This document shows positions 43,404 to 51,682 of a stretch of DNA of 64,000 bases, one piece after another (positions within the stretch are counted from its first letter, which is position 1; each line of letters begins with the position of its first letter). Origin of the DNA: Prolixibacteraceae bacterium (GTDB taxonomy: Bacteria; Bacteroidota; Bacteroidia; Bacteroidales; Prolixibacteraceae); assembly GCA_003506435.1 (NCBI GenBank), contig DOAQ01000032.1, forward strand, positions 18,089 through 82,088, read 5' to 3'. The position numbers and the translations under genes were made by a program. The notes under the pieces are model-generated. The model was not told the DNA's origin, made no database searches, and worked only from the letters and a program-made list of their open reading frames with translations.

Positions 43404-43943
43404 ATGGAGACAATACCTAAAAACACCTGTACCAAAATAGGGTCGATACAGAAACCACATGGGATTAACGGCGATCTGTCGATTCGCTTTCAGGAACAAT
43501 TTTATGAAACGCTGGAAAAGGCCGGAACAATTTTTCTGGAAATAGACGGTTTGCTGGTTCCTTTTTTTATTGCTGAGGAAGGAGTCCGTTTCAGGACAGG
43601 CGATTCGGCCATTGTCGCATTGGAGTGGGTCGATAGTGGAGAACAGGCCCGGAAACTTGCCGGCCTTTCGGTGTACGCGAAAAACGATGAGATAAAAAAC
43701 AGCGAAAACTCTCTTGATCTAAGGATGCTCGAAGGTTTCCTGTTAATTGATCAGCGCAAAAACCCGATAGGAACCATTGGCTTTATTCATGATTTTTCAG
43801 GAAATATTGTTTTGGAAGTAAATTATCACGGAAAAGAGATCATGATTCCTTTTAATGAAGACTTTCTGATCAGCATTGATCAGGGCAGCAAGGTGCTGGC
43901 GCTCAATCTTCCCGACGGGCTGCTGACGTTGGATGACGACTAA
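43404..43943 (+). CDS. rimM: Ribosome maturation factor RimM
   Basis: 179 residues from ATG 43404 (a TTG three codons earlier is less likely). The N-terminal RimM domain opens with KIGSIQKPHGINGDL, and the C-terminal PRC-barrel region contains EVNYHGKEIMIPFNEDFL in parts and ends in LPDGLLTLDD. It assists 30S subunit maturation and binds S19. In many bacteria it lies with rpsP and trmD; here it stands alone after the exporter operon. Confidence 0.9.
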   Translation: METIPKNTCTKIGSIQKPHGINGDLSIRFQEQFYETLEKAGTIFLEIDGLLVPFFIAEEGVRFRTGDSAIVALEWVDSGEQARKLAGLSVYAKNDEIKNSENSLDLRMLEGFLLIDQRKNPIGTIGFIHDFSGNIVLEVNYHGKEIMIPFNEDFLISIDQGSKVLALNLPDGLLTLDDD

Positions 43944-44076
43944 CGAATGAGGAAAAGATTTTTTATGAATTGGATTATCTCGTATAAAACAGGAATTCTT
44001 TAGAAAACAAAAATTGTAACATCGGTAAAATCGCATCGTCTTACATACATTCAGAAAAAATTAAAAATTACGGAAT

Positions 44077-44787
44077 ATGAAAACATTACTTGCATCACTG
44101 GTTATTTTTTCTTTTTTTATCTTTTCAGGGAATAAAGCTAATGCGGAAGGGCGGGAACGAAATGTTGACCCGTTTTCCGGGATTTCGCTTCGCGTTCCCG
44201 CCAATCTGTTTCTGAGTCAGGGAGACAAGCAGCATATTGAAATTGTAACTAAAGCTTCGGCGCTCGATGAAATTATTACAGAAGTAAAAGAAGGCAAGCT
44301 GATCATTCGCTTCCCCAACAAAAATTATGTATGGAAAGACTTTGAAAGTGGTAAAATCGTTATTTATATAACGGTTCCCGAAATTAATGCATTGTCTGTT
44401 TCCGGATCGGGCGATATTATTGGCGAAGATGGAATTAAAACAAGGATGTTGGATTTGGCTGTAAGCGGTAGTGGCGATATCAATCTTCAGGAACTTCAGG
44501 CAGAACAGCTAAAAGTGACTATTTCCGGATCGGGCGATGTGGCAATTAAAAGCAACGAAACAGCAACCGATCTTTCTGCCACAATTTCAGGAAGCGGAAA
44601 TTTAAAAGCCCTTGATTTTCCGGTAGAGGATGCACTTATAAAAGTAGCCGGTTCGGGAACCTGTTCGGTGTATGTAAAAAACAAAATGACAGTAAAAGTA
44701 GCCGGTTCGGGCAATGTGAAATACCGCGGAACTCCGCAGATCGACAAAACAGTGCTTGGCTCCGGCTCCGTTTCGAACATAGAGTAA
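44077..44787 (+). CDS. Head-GIN-domain (DUF2807) secreted protein
   Basis: A 236-residue exported protein with a signal peptide (residues 1-22). The mature part is a right-handed beta-helix-like DUF2807 domain built from repeated SGSGD units (VSGSGDI, AVSGSGDI, TISGSGDV, TISGSGN, VAGSGT, VAGSGNV, LGSGSV), about one per 20 residues. It opens with the head segment VDPFSGISLRVPANLFLSQG in parts. Such proteins are common in Bacteroidota and probably sit in the envelope; the function is not known. A terminator follows. Confidence 0.82.
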   Translation: MKTLLASLVIFSFFIFSGNKANAEGRERNVDPFSGISLRVPANLFLSQGDKQHIEIVTKASALDEIITEVKEGKLIIRFPNKNYVWKDFESGKIVIYITVPEINALSVSGSGDIIGEDGIKTRMLDLAVSGSGDINLQELQAEQLKVTISGSGDVAIKSNETATDLSATISGSGNLKALDFPVEDALIKVAGSGTCSVYVKNKMTVKVAGSGNVKYRGTPQIDKTVLGSGSVSNIE

Positions 44788-44810
44788 TTCTTCTATTTAA
44801 AGCATAGACG

Positions 44811-44845
44811 AAAAGATGGTATCCTTACTGGCGCCATCTTTTTTG
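44811..44845 (+). terminator. Terminator after the head-GIN gene
   Basis: AAAAGATGG (44811-44819) pairs with CCATCTTTT (44834-44842) across a 14-base loop, followed by more T residues. Confidence 0.75.
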
Positions 44846-44929
44846 TTTTACGATGGATATTCAGTCTCTGCACCGCTTGTTCTTCCGTGAATATTTTTCA
44901 AAATTTGCAGGATAAATTTTTAACAGACC

Positions 44930-45403
44930 ATGAAGAAGACGAATGCAGCCCGGATACTCGACAGCCAGAAAATAGGATACGAAATGGTGGAATACGAGGT
45001 GACCGAAGACGATCTGAGCGCCGCTACCGTAGCTGCCAAAGTGGGGCAAAACGTAGAGCAGGTATTTAAAACCCTTGTGATGCGGGGTAATGCAACCGGA
45101 ATTTTTGTAGCAGTGGTTCCGGGCGATGCCGAAGTGGACCTGAAAAAAGCGGCAAAAGCATCGGGCAACAAAAATGCCGAAATGGTGCACATGAAAGAAT
45201 TGCTCAATCTTACCGGTTACATTCGCGGAGGTTGTTCTCCGCTGGGAATGAAAAAACCGTACCCGGTTTATATTCACGAGACCTGTCTCGATTTCGACTT
45301 CATTTATGTGAGCGGCGGAAAACGCGGATTACAATTGAAACTTGATCCGAAAGATTTAATCTCCTGCACCAAAGCAACAGTTTGCGATTTAATTGGTTCT
45401 TAA
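44930..45403 (+). CDS. ybaK: Cys-tRNA(Pro)/Cys-tRNA(Cys) deacylase
   Basis: A 157-residue member of the YbaK/ProX editing family of usual length. NAARILDSQKIGYEMVEYEV opens the fold (in parts), QVFKTLVMRG is the substrate loop with conserved Lys, and GYIRGGCSPLGMKK is the family signature. It removes cysteine wrongly attached to tRNA(Pro). It converges on gltX; the space between them holds a hairpin and a tandem repeat. Confidence 0.9.
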   Translation: MKKTNAARILDSQKIGYEMVEYEVTEDDLSAATVAAKVGQNVEQVFKTLVMRGNATGIFVAVVPGDAEVDLKKAAKASGNKNAEMVHMKELLNLTGYIRGGCSPLGMKKPYPVYIHETCLDFDFIYVSGGKRGLQLKLDPKDLISCTKATVCDLIGS

Positions 45404-45409
45404 TGGGTG

Positions 45410-45428
45410 TTGCGAATTGTATTCGCAA
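45410..45428. repeat. Small perfect hairpin after ybaK
   Basis: TTGCGAAT-TGT-ATTCGCAA is a perfect 8-bp stem with a three-base loop, seven bases after the ybaK stop. No T-run follows, so it is not a standard terminator; it may stabilise the transcript end. Confidence 0.55.
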
Positions 45429-45483
45429 TCAGAATTTTCCTCCATTCTCGATCTTTTCATAAGAAGTCCGGACAATGTTCAAA

Positions 45484-45566
45484 AACGATGCTGTGTTTTT
45501 CCTGAAACGATGCTGTGTTTTTTTTAAAAGGTGCCGTCTTTTTTTTAACGATGCTTACGTTTTTTT
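45484..45566. repeat. Degenerate tandem repeat of about 22 bp at the gltX 3' end
   Basis: Four units of the type AACGATGCTGTGTTTTT plus a short spacer follow one another. The third is degenerate (AAGGTGCCGTC) and the fourth reads AACGATGCTTACG. Each unit ends in a T-run on the plus strand (an A-run on the minus strand). The array touches the gltX stop codon. An open frame across it (45475-45804) is a by-product of the repeat. Confidence 0.7.
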
Positions 45567-47091
45567 ACACCCGGATTATATCAATCGCTTTTTGAATGCG
45601 TGCAACGGTTTCATTTTTACCAATCAACTCGCAAATGTCGAACAGGTCGACGCCGGTGCTGGTGCCAACCAATGCCAGCCGGATAGGAACCATCACCATT
45701 CCGAAACTCCATTCCTTTTCATTCATGAAGTTGGAAAAAGTTTCTTTAATGGAAGTAGTTTGCCAATCGGAAACCGATTTGAAAACTTCGACGATAGCTT
45801 GTAGTTTTTCAGAGGTACCTTCCTTCCATTTTTTCTCAATAGCCTTTTCGTCGTAGCTTTCCGGGGCAACAAAAAAGTAGTTGCCCTGTTCCCATAGGTC
45901 GGCAACAAATTCACAGCGGTCTTTCACCAGTTCAATCACCCGCACAACCTTTTCAGTAGCGGCTTCAATACCTCTTTTTGCAAGAAGCGGCATAAACAAA
46001 GTTGCAAGTTCATTGGCTGTTTTCTGTTGCAGATAGTGGCGGTTGAACCATTTGGCTTTTTCGGGGTCGAAGCGGGCGCCCGATTTTACCACGCGGTCGA
46101 GGCTGAAATTTTCAATCAACTCGTCCATGCTGAAAAACTCCTGATCGTTGCCGGCATTCCAGCCCAGCAATGCCAGCAGATTAATGAATGCTTCCGGGAA
46201 ATAGCCGTCTTCCCGGTATCCGCGAGAAATATCACCGGTTTCGGGATCGGTCCACAACAACGGAAACACCGGAAATCCCATCTTGTCGCCGTCGCGTTTA
46301 CTGAGTTTCCCCTTGCCCGTTGGTTTCAGTATTAACGGCAGGTGTGCAAACTGCGGTCGTGTATCGGCCCAGCCCAGCGCCCGATATAATAAAACATGCA
46401 AAGGCATCGACGAAAGCCATTCTTCACCACGGATCACATGTGTGATCTGCATCAGGTGGTCGTCTACCACATTGGCGAGGTGGTACGTTGGCATTCCGTC
46501 TGACTTGAAAAGTACTTTGTCGTCGAGTTGTGCCGTGTTGAATGTTACGCTTCCGCGGATTAAGTCCACTTCGGTAACATCTGTATTTTCGGGCATTTTG
46601 AAGCGGATCACATAAGAATTACCGCTTTCAATCTGTTGTTTCACTTCTTCTGCTGAAAGGGTCAGCGAATTTTTCAAGCTCAAACGGGTATGTTGGTCGT
46701 ACGAAAAAACCTGCTGTTTTTCTTCGGCTTCCTTGCGCAAGTGATCCAGTTCTTCGGCTGTATCGAATGCGTAATACGCATTTCCTCCGGCAATCAGATG
46801 ATCGGCGTATTGCTTGTACATGGCTTTGCGCTCACTCTGCCGGTAGGGACCAAACGGGCCGCCAAAACCCACTCCCTCATCGGGCACCAGTCCGCACCAT
46901 TTCAGCGATTCAATAATATATTCTTCAGCGCCCGGAACATACCGGTTCTGGTCGGTGTCTTCGATACGAAGCAAAAAATCACCGCCGTGTTTGCGGGCAA
47001 ACAGGTAATTAAACAATGCAGTACGCACACCACCCATGTGCAACGGACCGGTCGGACTGGGAGCAAACCGCACCCTGACTTTCTTTTCCAT
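45565..47091 (-). CDS. gltX: Glutamyl-tRNA synthetase
   Basis: A 508-residue class I tRNA synthetase. The HIGH-type motif is in RFAPSPTGPLHMGG at the N-terminus and the KMSKS-type motif in GKLSKRDGDKMG. HVIRGEEWLSS and the C-terminal anticodon-binding helical region are present. It charges tRNA(Glu). On the minus strand TATCTTTG (47121-47128) is a good -7 box 29 bp before the start. Confidence 0.95.
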   Translation of the reverse strand: MEKKVRVRFAPSPTGPLHMGGVRTALFNYLFARKHGGDFLLRIEDTDQNRYVPGAEEYIIESLKWCGLVPDEGVGFGGPFGPYRQSERKAMYKQYADHLIAGGNAYYAFDTAEELDHLRKEAEEKQQVFSYDQHTRLSLKNSLTLSAEEVKQQIESGNSYVIRFKMPENTDVTEVDLIRGSVTFNTAQLDDKVLFKSDGMPTYHLANVVDDHLMQITHVIRGEEWLSSMPLHVLLYRALGWADTRPQFAHLPLILKPTGKGKLSKRDGDKMGFPVFPLLWTDPETGDISRGYREDGYFPEAFINLLALLGWNAGNDQEFFSMDELIENFSLDRVVKSGARFDPEKAKWFNRHYLQQKTANELATLFMPLLAKRGIEAATEKVVRVIELVKDRCEFVADLWEQGNYFFVAPESYDEKAIEKKWKEGTSEKLQAIVEVFKSVSDWQTTSIKETFSNFMNEKEWSFGMVMVPIRLALVGTSTGVDLFDICELIGKNETVARIQKAIDIIRV

Positions 47092-47120
47092 ATCTGTATA
47101 AATGAATTAAAATTCCGCTG

Positions 47121-47128
47121 CAAAGATA
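47121..47128 (-). promoter_or_regulatory. -7 box of the gltX promoter
   Basis: TATCTTTG on the minus strand matches TAnnTTTG. A CAAA on the plus strand at 47153-47156 would give a -33 TTTG at a rather long spacing of 24 bp. Confidence 0.45.
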
Positions 47129-47298
47129 ATAATTCGAAACAGGGAGGGAAATCAAAAATTTAAATGTTGAGAACACTGTCCCCTTATCGGTTTAAAAATT
47201 ATTTAGTGAAAAGTGTAATAATTCATTATCCCCGGTCACTCATTCCCCAAATAAGGAGAGATTACGGCAGGAAGTTAAGATATGTGTTTTTAAAATCG

Positions 47299-47328
47299 TT
47301 TGCCGATTGGCGGATATATCTACCTTTG
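47299..47328 (+). promoter_or_regulatory. Promoter of the S46 peptidase gene
   Basis: TTTG (47299-47302) and TACCTTTG (47321-47328) are separated by 18 bp. The gene starts at 47366, leaving a leader of roughly 30 bases. Confidence 0.65.
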
Positions 47329-47365
47329 TGGCCTTTAATGTATTAATTTTAATTTGAGATAGGAA

Positions 47366-49519
47366 ATGAAGAGAACGTTGTTGATTGCCACATTCCTGAT
47401 GGTATCGTTGATTGGGAAGGTTACAGCAGACGAAGGTATGTGGCTGCCTGCACTGGTGCAGAAACTGAATATGGGTACCATGCAGGATATGGGACTGGAA
47501 CTGAGCGCTGATGACATTTATAACATTAACCATTCGAGCCTGAAAGATGCGGTGGTGTCGCTTGACCACGGTTCATGTACAGGCGAGTTGGTTTCTCCGG
47601 AAGGTTTATTACTGACAAACCACCATTGCGGGTTCGATGAAATACAGGAACACAGTACGGTTGAACATGATTACCTGACCGATGGTTTTTGGGCAAAAAC
47701 AAAAGAAGAAGAATTGCCGAACCCGGGAAAAACGGTTTCATTTTTAGTTCGTGTTGAAGATGTGACTGAAAAAGTACTGGCTGGACTGACGGATGATATG
47801 ACCGAAGATCAGCGGGACGATAAAGTCCGCGAGATTTCTTCTAAAATAAAAGAAGAAGCAATTGGCGAAAGCCATTACGAAGCGCAGGTTAAACCGATGA
47901 TGAACGGGAACCAGTTTTACCTGTTTGTTTATGAAACTTTCCGCGATATTCGTCTGGTAGGCGCCCCTCCGAGTTCAATCGGAAAATTTGGAGGCGACAC
48001 CGACAACTGGATGTGGCCGCGTCATACCGGCGATTTCAGTATTTTCAGGGTATATTGCGACAAAGATGGCAAACCTGCTGATTATTCAAAAGATAATGTT
48101 CCTTATCAGTCCAAACACCATTTGCCGGTATCTTTGGCAGGTGTTGATAAGGATGATTTTACCATGGTGCTGGGTTACCCGGGACGAACCAACCGATATA
48201 AAACATCGTATGGCGTTCAGTACACGATGGATGCAACCAATGCCATCCGCATTATTGTGCGTGAAGCCAAGCTTAATATTCTGAAGGATTACATGGCTAC
48301 CAGCCCGAAAGCGCGGATTCAATATGCTTCGAAATATGCACGCAGCTCGAATTATTATAAATTCAGCATTGGGCAAAACAAAGGACTGGACGATCTCGAT
48401 GTGATTGCAAAGAAAAAAGCCATTGAAGATAAATTTACCACATGGGTGAATCAAAGCGAGGAACGGAAAGCAAAGTACGGAGAGGCGCTGAATTTAATTA
48501 AAGAGTCGTATGCCAATGTGGATGATAACGTTGCGTATGAGTATTTGATTGAAACCATGTTGCAGGGGCCTGATATTTTTTACTTTGCCTTCAGCGCCAA
48601 AAGCCTGTACGAAGCATTGAAAAAAGAGAATAACGAGGAACACATTACCGCCAGTTCATCCAGAATGAGAAGTAAACTGGATGGGTTCTTCAAAGATTAC
48701 GATGCCACTACCGACCGGAAAGTTGCCGCAGCGTTATTGAAAATTTACAACGATAAAGTTGCCGTCCGGTATCATCCTGAGTTCTTCAAAATAGTGAATC
48801 AGAAATACAAAGGCGATTTTAATGCGTATATGGCTGATTTGTTTGCCAAATCAGTATTTGTTGATCAGGAAAAAATGGGAGCTTTTTTAGATGATCCGAA
48901 ACTGAAAACATTTGAAAAAGATGAGCTTTTCCAGATTTCGTCACAGGTATTTGAAACGTTCGGTAAAATCGGTGATCTGCTTGAAGGCGGAGATGCCAAA
49001 TTATTGAAAGGGAACAGGCTGTTCCTGGCCGGTTTGATGGAGATGGACCGTGACCGCAAGTTCTATCCGGATGCCAATTCCACCATGAGGCTGACCTATG
49101 GGTCGGTTGGAGATTACAAACCGCGCGACGCTGTTTTTTATCGCCACTATACCACTTTGCAAGGGTATATCGAGAAAGAAATACCAGGAGATTTTGAATT
49201 TGACGTTCCGGCACGGCTGAAAGAACTGTATAAGGCAAAAGATTTTGGTCCGTATGTTGATCAGGACGGAACCCTGCATACCTGCTTTATTTCGAACAAC
49301 GACATTACCGGCGGAAACTCAGGAAGTCCGGTCATCAATGGAAAAGGCCAACTGGTTGGTATTGCGTTCGATGGTAACTGGGAAGCCATGAGCGGCGATA
49401 TCGCTTTCGAAAATGAACTCCAGAAATGCATCAATGTTGATATTCGCTTTGTGCTCTGGACCATAGATAAATATGCCGGTGCAACCAATTTAATTGAAGA
49501 AATGACCATCGTAAAATGA
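47366..49519 (+). CDS. dpp7: S46-family dipeptidyl-peptidase, DPP7 type
   Basis: A 717-residue periplasmic serine peptidase with a signal peptide (residues 1-21). The catalytic triad is His86/87 in TNHHCG, Asp223 in HTGDFSIF, and Ser652 in GGNSGSP. Gly670 in FDGNWEAMSGD fills the S1 position that is Gly in DPP7 (hydrophobic P1) and Arg in DPP11 (Asp/Glu P1), so DPP7-like specificity is predicted. These enzymes release dipeptides from peptides taken up by Bacteroidota and are typical of amino-acid-fermenting or protein-using species. Leucine-rich dipeptides released here could feed the pathway at 16-27 kb, though that is only a thought. Confidence 0.9.
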   Translation: MKRTLLIATFLMVSLIGKVTADEGMWLPALVQKLNMGTMQDMGLELSADDIYNINHSSLKDAVVSLDHGSCTGELVSPEGLLLTNHHCGFDEIQEHSTVEHDYLTDGFWAKTKEEELPNPGKTVSFLVRVEDVTEKVLAGLTDDMTEDQRDDKVREISSKIKEEAIGESHYEAQVKPMMNGNQFYLFVYETFRDIRLVGAPPSSIGKFGGDTDNWMWPRHTGDFSIFRVYCDKDGKPADYSKDNVPYQSKHHLPVSLAGVDKDDFTMVLGYPGRTNRYKTSYGVQYTMDATNAIRIIVREAKLNILKDYMATSPKARIQYASKYARSSNYYKFSIGQNKGLDDLDVIAKKKAIEDKFTTWVNQSEERKAKYGEALNLIKESYANVDDNVAYEYLIETMLQGPDIFYFAFSAKSLYEALKKENNEEHITASSSRMRSKLDGFFKDYDATTDRKVAAALLKIYNDKVAVRYHPEFFKIVNQKYKGDFNAYMADLFAKSVFVDQEKMGAFLDDPKLKTFEKDELFQISSQVFETFGKIGDLLEGGDAKLLKGNRLFLAGLMEMDRDRKFYPDANSTMRLTYGSVGDYKPRDAVFYRHYTTLQGYIEKEIPGDFEFDVPARLKELYKAKDFGPYVDQDGTLHTCFISNNDITGGNSGSPVINGKGQLVGIAFDGNWEAMSGDIAFENELQKCINVDIRFVLWTIDKYAGATNLIEEMTIVK

Positions 49520-49542
49520 AACCTTCATTTTTATTATAACTG

Positions 49543-49572
49543 AAAGACCCGTACTTTTACGGGTCTTTTTTT
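49543..49572 (+). terminator. Terminator of the peptidase gene
   Basis: AAAGACCCGTA (49543-49553) pairs perfectly with TACGGGTCTTT (49558-49568) over a CTTT loop, followed by TTTT. It ends only five bases before the rnhA start. Confidence 0.87.
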
Positions 49573-49576
49573 AAGT

Positions 49577-50035
49577 ATGTCTGTAAACATTACCATTTAT
49601 ACCGACGGGGCAGCCCGTGGAAATCCCGGACCCGGCGGGTACGGAGTCGTTTTATTGTCGGGGCCGCACCGGAAAGAACTTTCCGAAGGTTTCCGGCTGA
49701 CCACCAATAACCGCATGGAACTGCTGGCCGTAATTGCCGGGCTCGAAATACTGAAAGTTCCCGGGTCCAACGTTACCATTTATACTGATTCAAGATATGT
49801 AGTCGATGCAGTTGAAAAAGGCTGGTTGTGGGATTGGGTAAAAAAACGGTTTAAAGGAAAGAAAAATGCCGATCTCTGGACCCGTTTTATTCCAGCCTAT
49901 AAAAATCATCAGGTGAAATTTGTGTGGGTGAAAGGGCATGCCAATATTCCCGGGAACGAACGATGCGACCAGCTTGCCGTGGAAGCATCTTTTCAACAAA
50001 ACCTGAAAGAAGATGCCGGATATTCTCCGGAGTAG
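49577..50035 (+). CDS. rnhA: Ribonuclease HI
   Basis: A 152-residue RNase HI with all active-site residues: Asp10 in IYTDGAARGNPGPGG, Glu48 in NNRMELL, Asp71 in YTDSRY, His121 in VKGHA and Asp131 in NERCDQLA. It cuts the RNA of RNA-DNA hybrids. It starts right after the terminator of the upstream gene, so its own promoter may overlap that hairpin or the terminator may leak. Confidence 0.94.
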   Translation: MSVNITIYTDGAARGNPGPGGYGVVLLSGPHRKELSEGFRLTTNNRMELLAVIAGLEILKVPGSNVTIYTDSRYVVDAVEKGWLWDWVKKRFKGKKNADLWTRFIPAYKNHQVKFVWVKGHANIPGNERCDQLAVEASFQQNLKEDAGYSPE

Positions 50036-50120
50036 TAAAAACATGACTGTCCGTCATCGTTTATGAACCAAACAAAAGCGTATTTTTGCTTCTGCTAATT
50101 TTTTGATACAATTGCCGACA

Positions 50121-51356
50121 ATGACACTAATCTACAGGCTTTCCATCGTTTTTTACCAACTGGCCATCCGAGTGGTAGCTCCTTTCAACCTCAAAGCCCG
50201 TCAATGGGCACAGGGCCGCAAAAATATTTTCGAAAGAATAAAGAAGCAGGTGCAAACCGACCGTCCGCTGGTTTGGGTGCATTGTGCCTCGCTGGGTGAA
50301 TTCGAACAGGGACGTCCGCTGATTGAACACATAAAAAAGAACCATCCGCAGTACCGGGTGTTGCTTACTTTTTTTTCGCCTTCGGGATACGAGATCAGGA
50401 AAAATTACGAGCAGGCCGATTACATTTTCTATTTGCCTGCCGATACCCCGAAAAATGCCCGCCGGTTTATCGATCTGGTAAAACCTGAGAAAGTGTTCTT
50501 TGTGAAATATGAATTTTGGCCATTCTATTTTAAAGTATTGAAGGCAAAAAATATTCCCTTGTATATTATTTCGGCTATTTTCAGACCTGATCAGTTGTTC
50601 TTTAAACCGGGCCTGATCGGAAACTGGTACCGGAAAGTACTGGCTGGGGTTGACCATTTCTTTGTGCAAAACGACGAATCAGTTGGTTTGCTCAATTCTC
50701 TGGGTTTTCAGAATGTAACGCGCGCCGGCGACACCCGTTTTGATCGTGTCGCTGAAATTGCTGCCAACAGCCGTCAGTTACCTTTGATTGAGAAATTTAA
50801 ATCAGACAGGAAACTGGTTGTGATAGGCAGTTCGTGGAAACCCGACGAAGAATTGATCATTCAATACATTAATGAACACGAAGGGATTAAATTCATTTTT
50901 GCCCCGCACGAAATAAAACCGCAGAACATCGAACGGATACTTTCGTCGGTTAATAAACCCGGAATAAGGCTTTCTGCGGCTGATTCAGAAGATATAAACA
51001 CGTACGACGTGTTGTTGATAGACTCCATAGGCCTGCTTTCGTCGGTCTACAAATATGCCGATCTGGCTTACATTGGCGGAGGTTTTGGAGTAGGGATACA
51101 CAATACACTGGAAGCTGCCATTTTTAATATTCCTGTATTGTTTGGCCCCAATTATCTTCGGTTTAATGAAGCGGTGACGTTGGAACAATTAAACGTGGCA
51201 TACCCTGTCCGGAATTACCAGGAATTAAAAACTGCGTTCGAAAAACTTCTGTCGGATGATGTTTTGCGCGACGAAATATCAAAATCATGTCGTTTTTTTA
51301 CCCAGTCGAACCTCGGGGCCACCCGCACTATTGTATCGAAAGTTTTCAACAATTAG
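50121..51356 (+). CDS. waaA: 3-deoxy-D-manno-octulosonic acid (Kdo) transferase
   Basis: 411 residues from ATG 50121; an in-frame TTG at 50103 is less likely. An N-terminal membrane anchor is followed by the GT30 Kdo transferase domains: VHCASLGEFEQGRPLI, KYEFWPFYFKVLK in parts, SAIFRPDQLFFK and GGGFGVGIHNTLEAAIFNIPV in parts. It attaches Kdo to lipid A at the inner membrane. The window also holds kdsB at 58.8 kb, which activates Kdo. Confidence 0.91.
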   Translation: MTLIYRLSIVFYQLAIRVVAPFNLKARQWAQGRKNIFERIKKQVQTDRPLVWVHCASLGEFEQGRPLIEHIKKNHPQYRVLLTFFSPSGYEIRKNYEQADYIFYLPADTPKNARRFIDLVKPEKVFFVKYEFWPFYFKVLKAKNIPLYIISAIFRPDQLFFKPGLIGNWYRKVLAGVDHFFVQNDESVGLLNSLGFQNVTRAGDTRFDRVAEIAANSRQLPLIEKFKSDRKLVVIGSSWKPDEELIIQYINEHEGIKFIFAPHEIKPQNIERILSSVNKPGIRLSAADSEDINTYDVLLIDSIGLLSSVYKYADLAYIGGGFGVGIHNTLEAAIFNIPVLFGPNYLRFNEAVTLEQLNVAYPVRNYQELKTAFEKLLSDDVLRDEISKSCRFFTQSNLGATRTIVSKVFNN

Positions 51357-51682
51357 CAGAATTATCAACCTGTTTTTTTGCATAACACCTTCTGTTTTTT
51401 CTGATTGTGTTTTTGTTCATATTTTGTAAACAATTTATGTCGTCCGGTAATGTAAAAATACAGTTTTGGTAAACTTTCTATGCTCAAAAAAAACATATAT
51501 ATCACGTTATCAGAAAACTAACATCTGGAAGTTGATAACTTTTAAATTTATTCAAAAAAAAAGTATCCATTTTTTTTCATTCTGTGCTTATCTTGCATGT
51601 AGCAATTTCGATGAAAAAAAGGGACCAAAAAACACAAGCGAGAATTAAAGTCGAGTTATTAAAGATCTAATTTTTTTTGAGT
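51357..51682. other. Non-coding leader region before nrdJ
   Basis: A 326-bp AT-rich stretch with many T- and A-runs. No tRNA, no B12-box-like sequence of a cobalamin riboswitch and no clear terminator were found. TTTTG strings near 51420 and 51470 may belong to promoters, but none fits both promoter elements well. Confidence 0.5.

Noticed and set aside
45475..45804. Plus-strand frame of 109 codons over the gltX 3' end
   Set aside because: Its first part is a translation of the tandem repeat and the rest is antisense to gltX.
51357..51682. Possible cobalamin riboswitch before the B12-dependent nrdJ
   Set aside because: No B12-box-like conserved string or paired-stem layout was found; the leader is only AT-rich.
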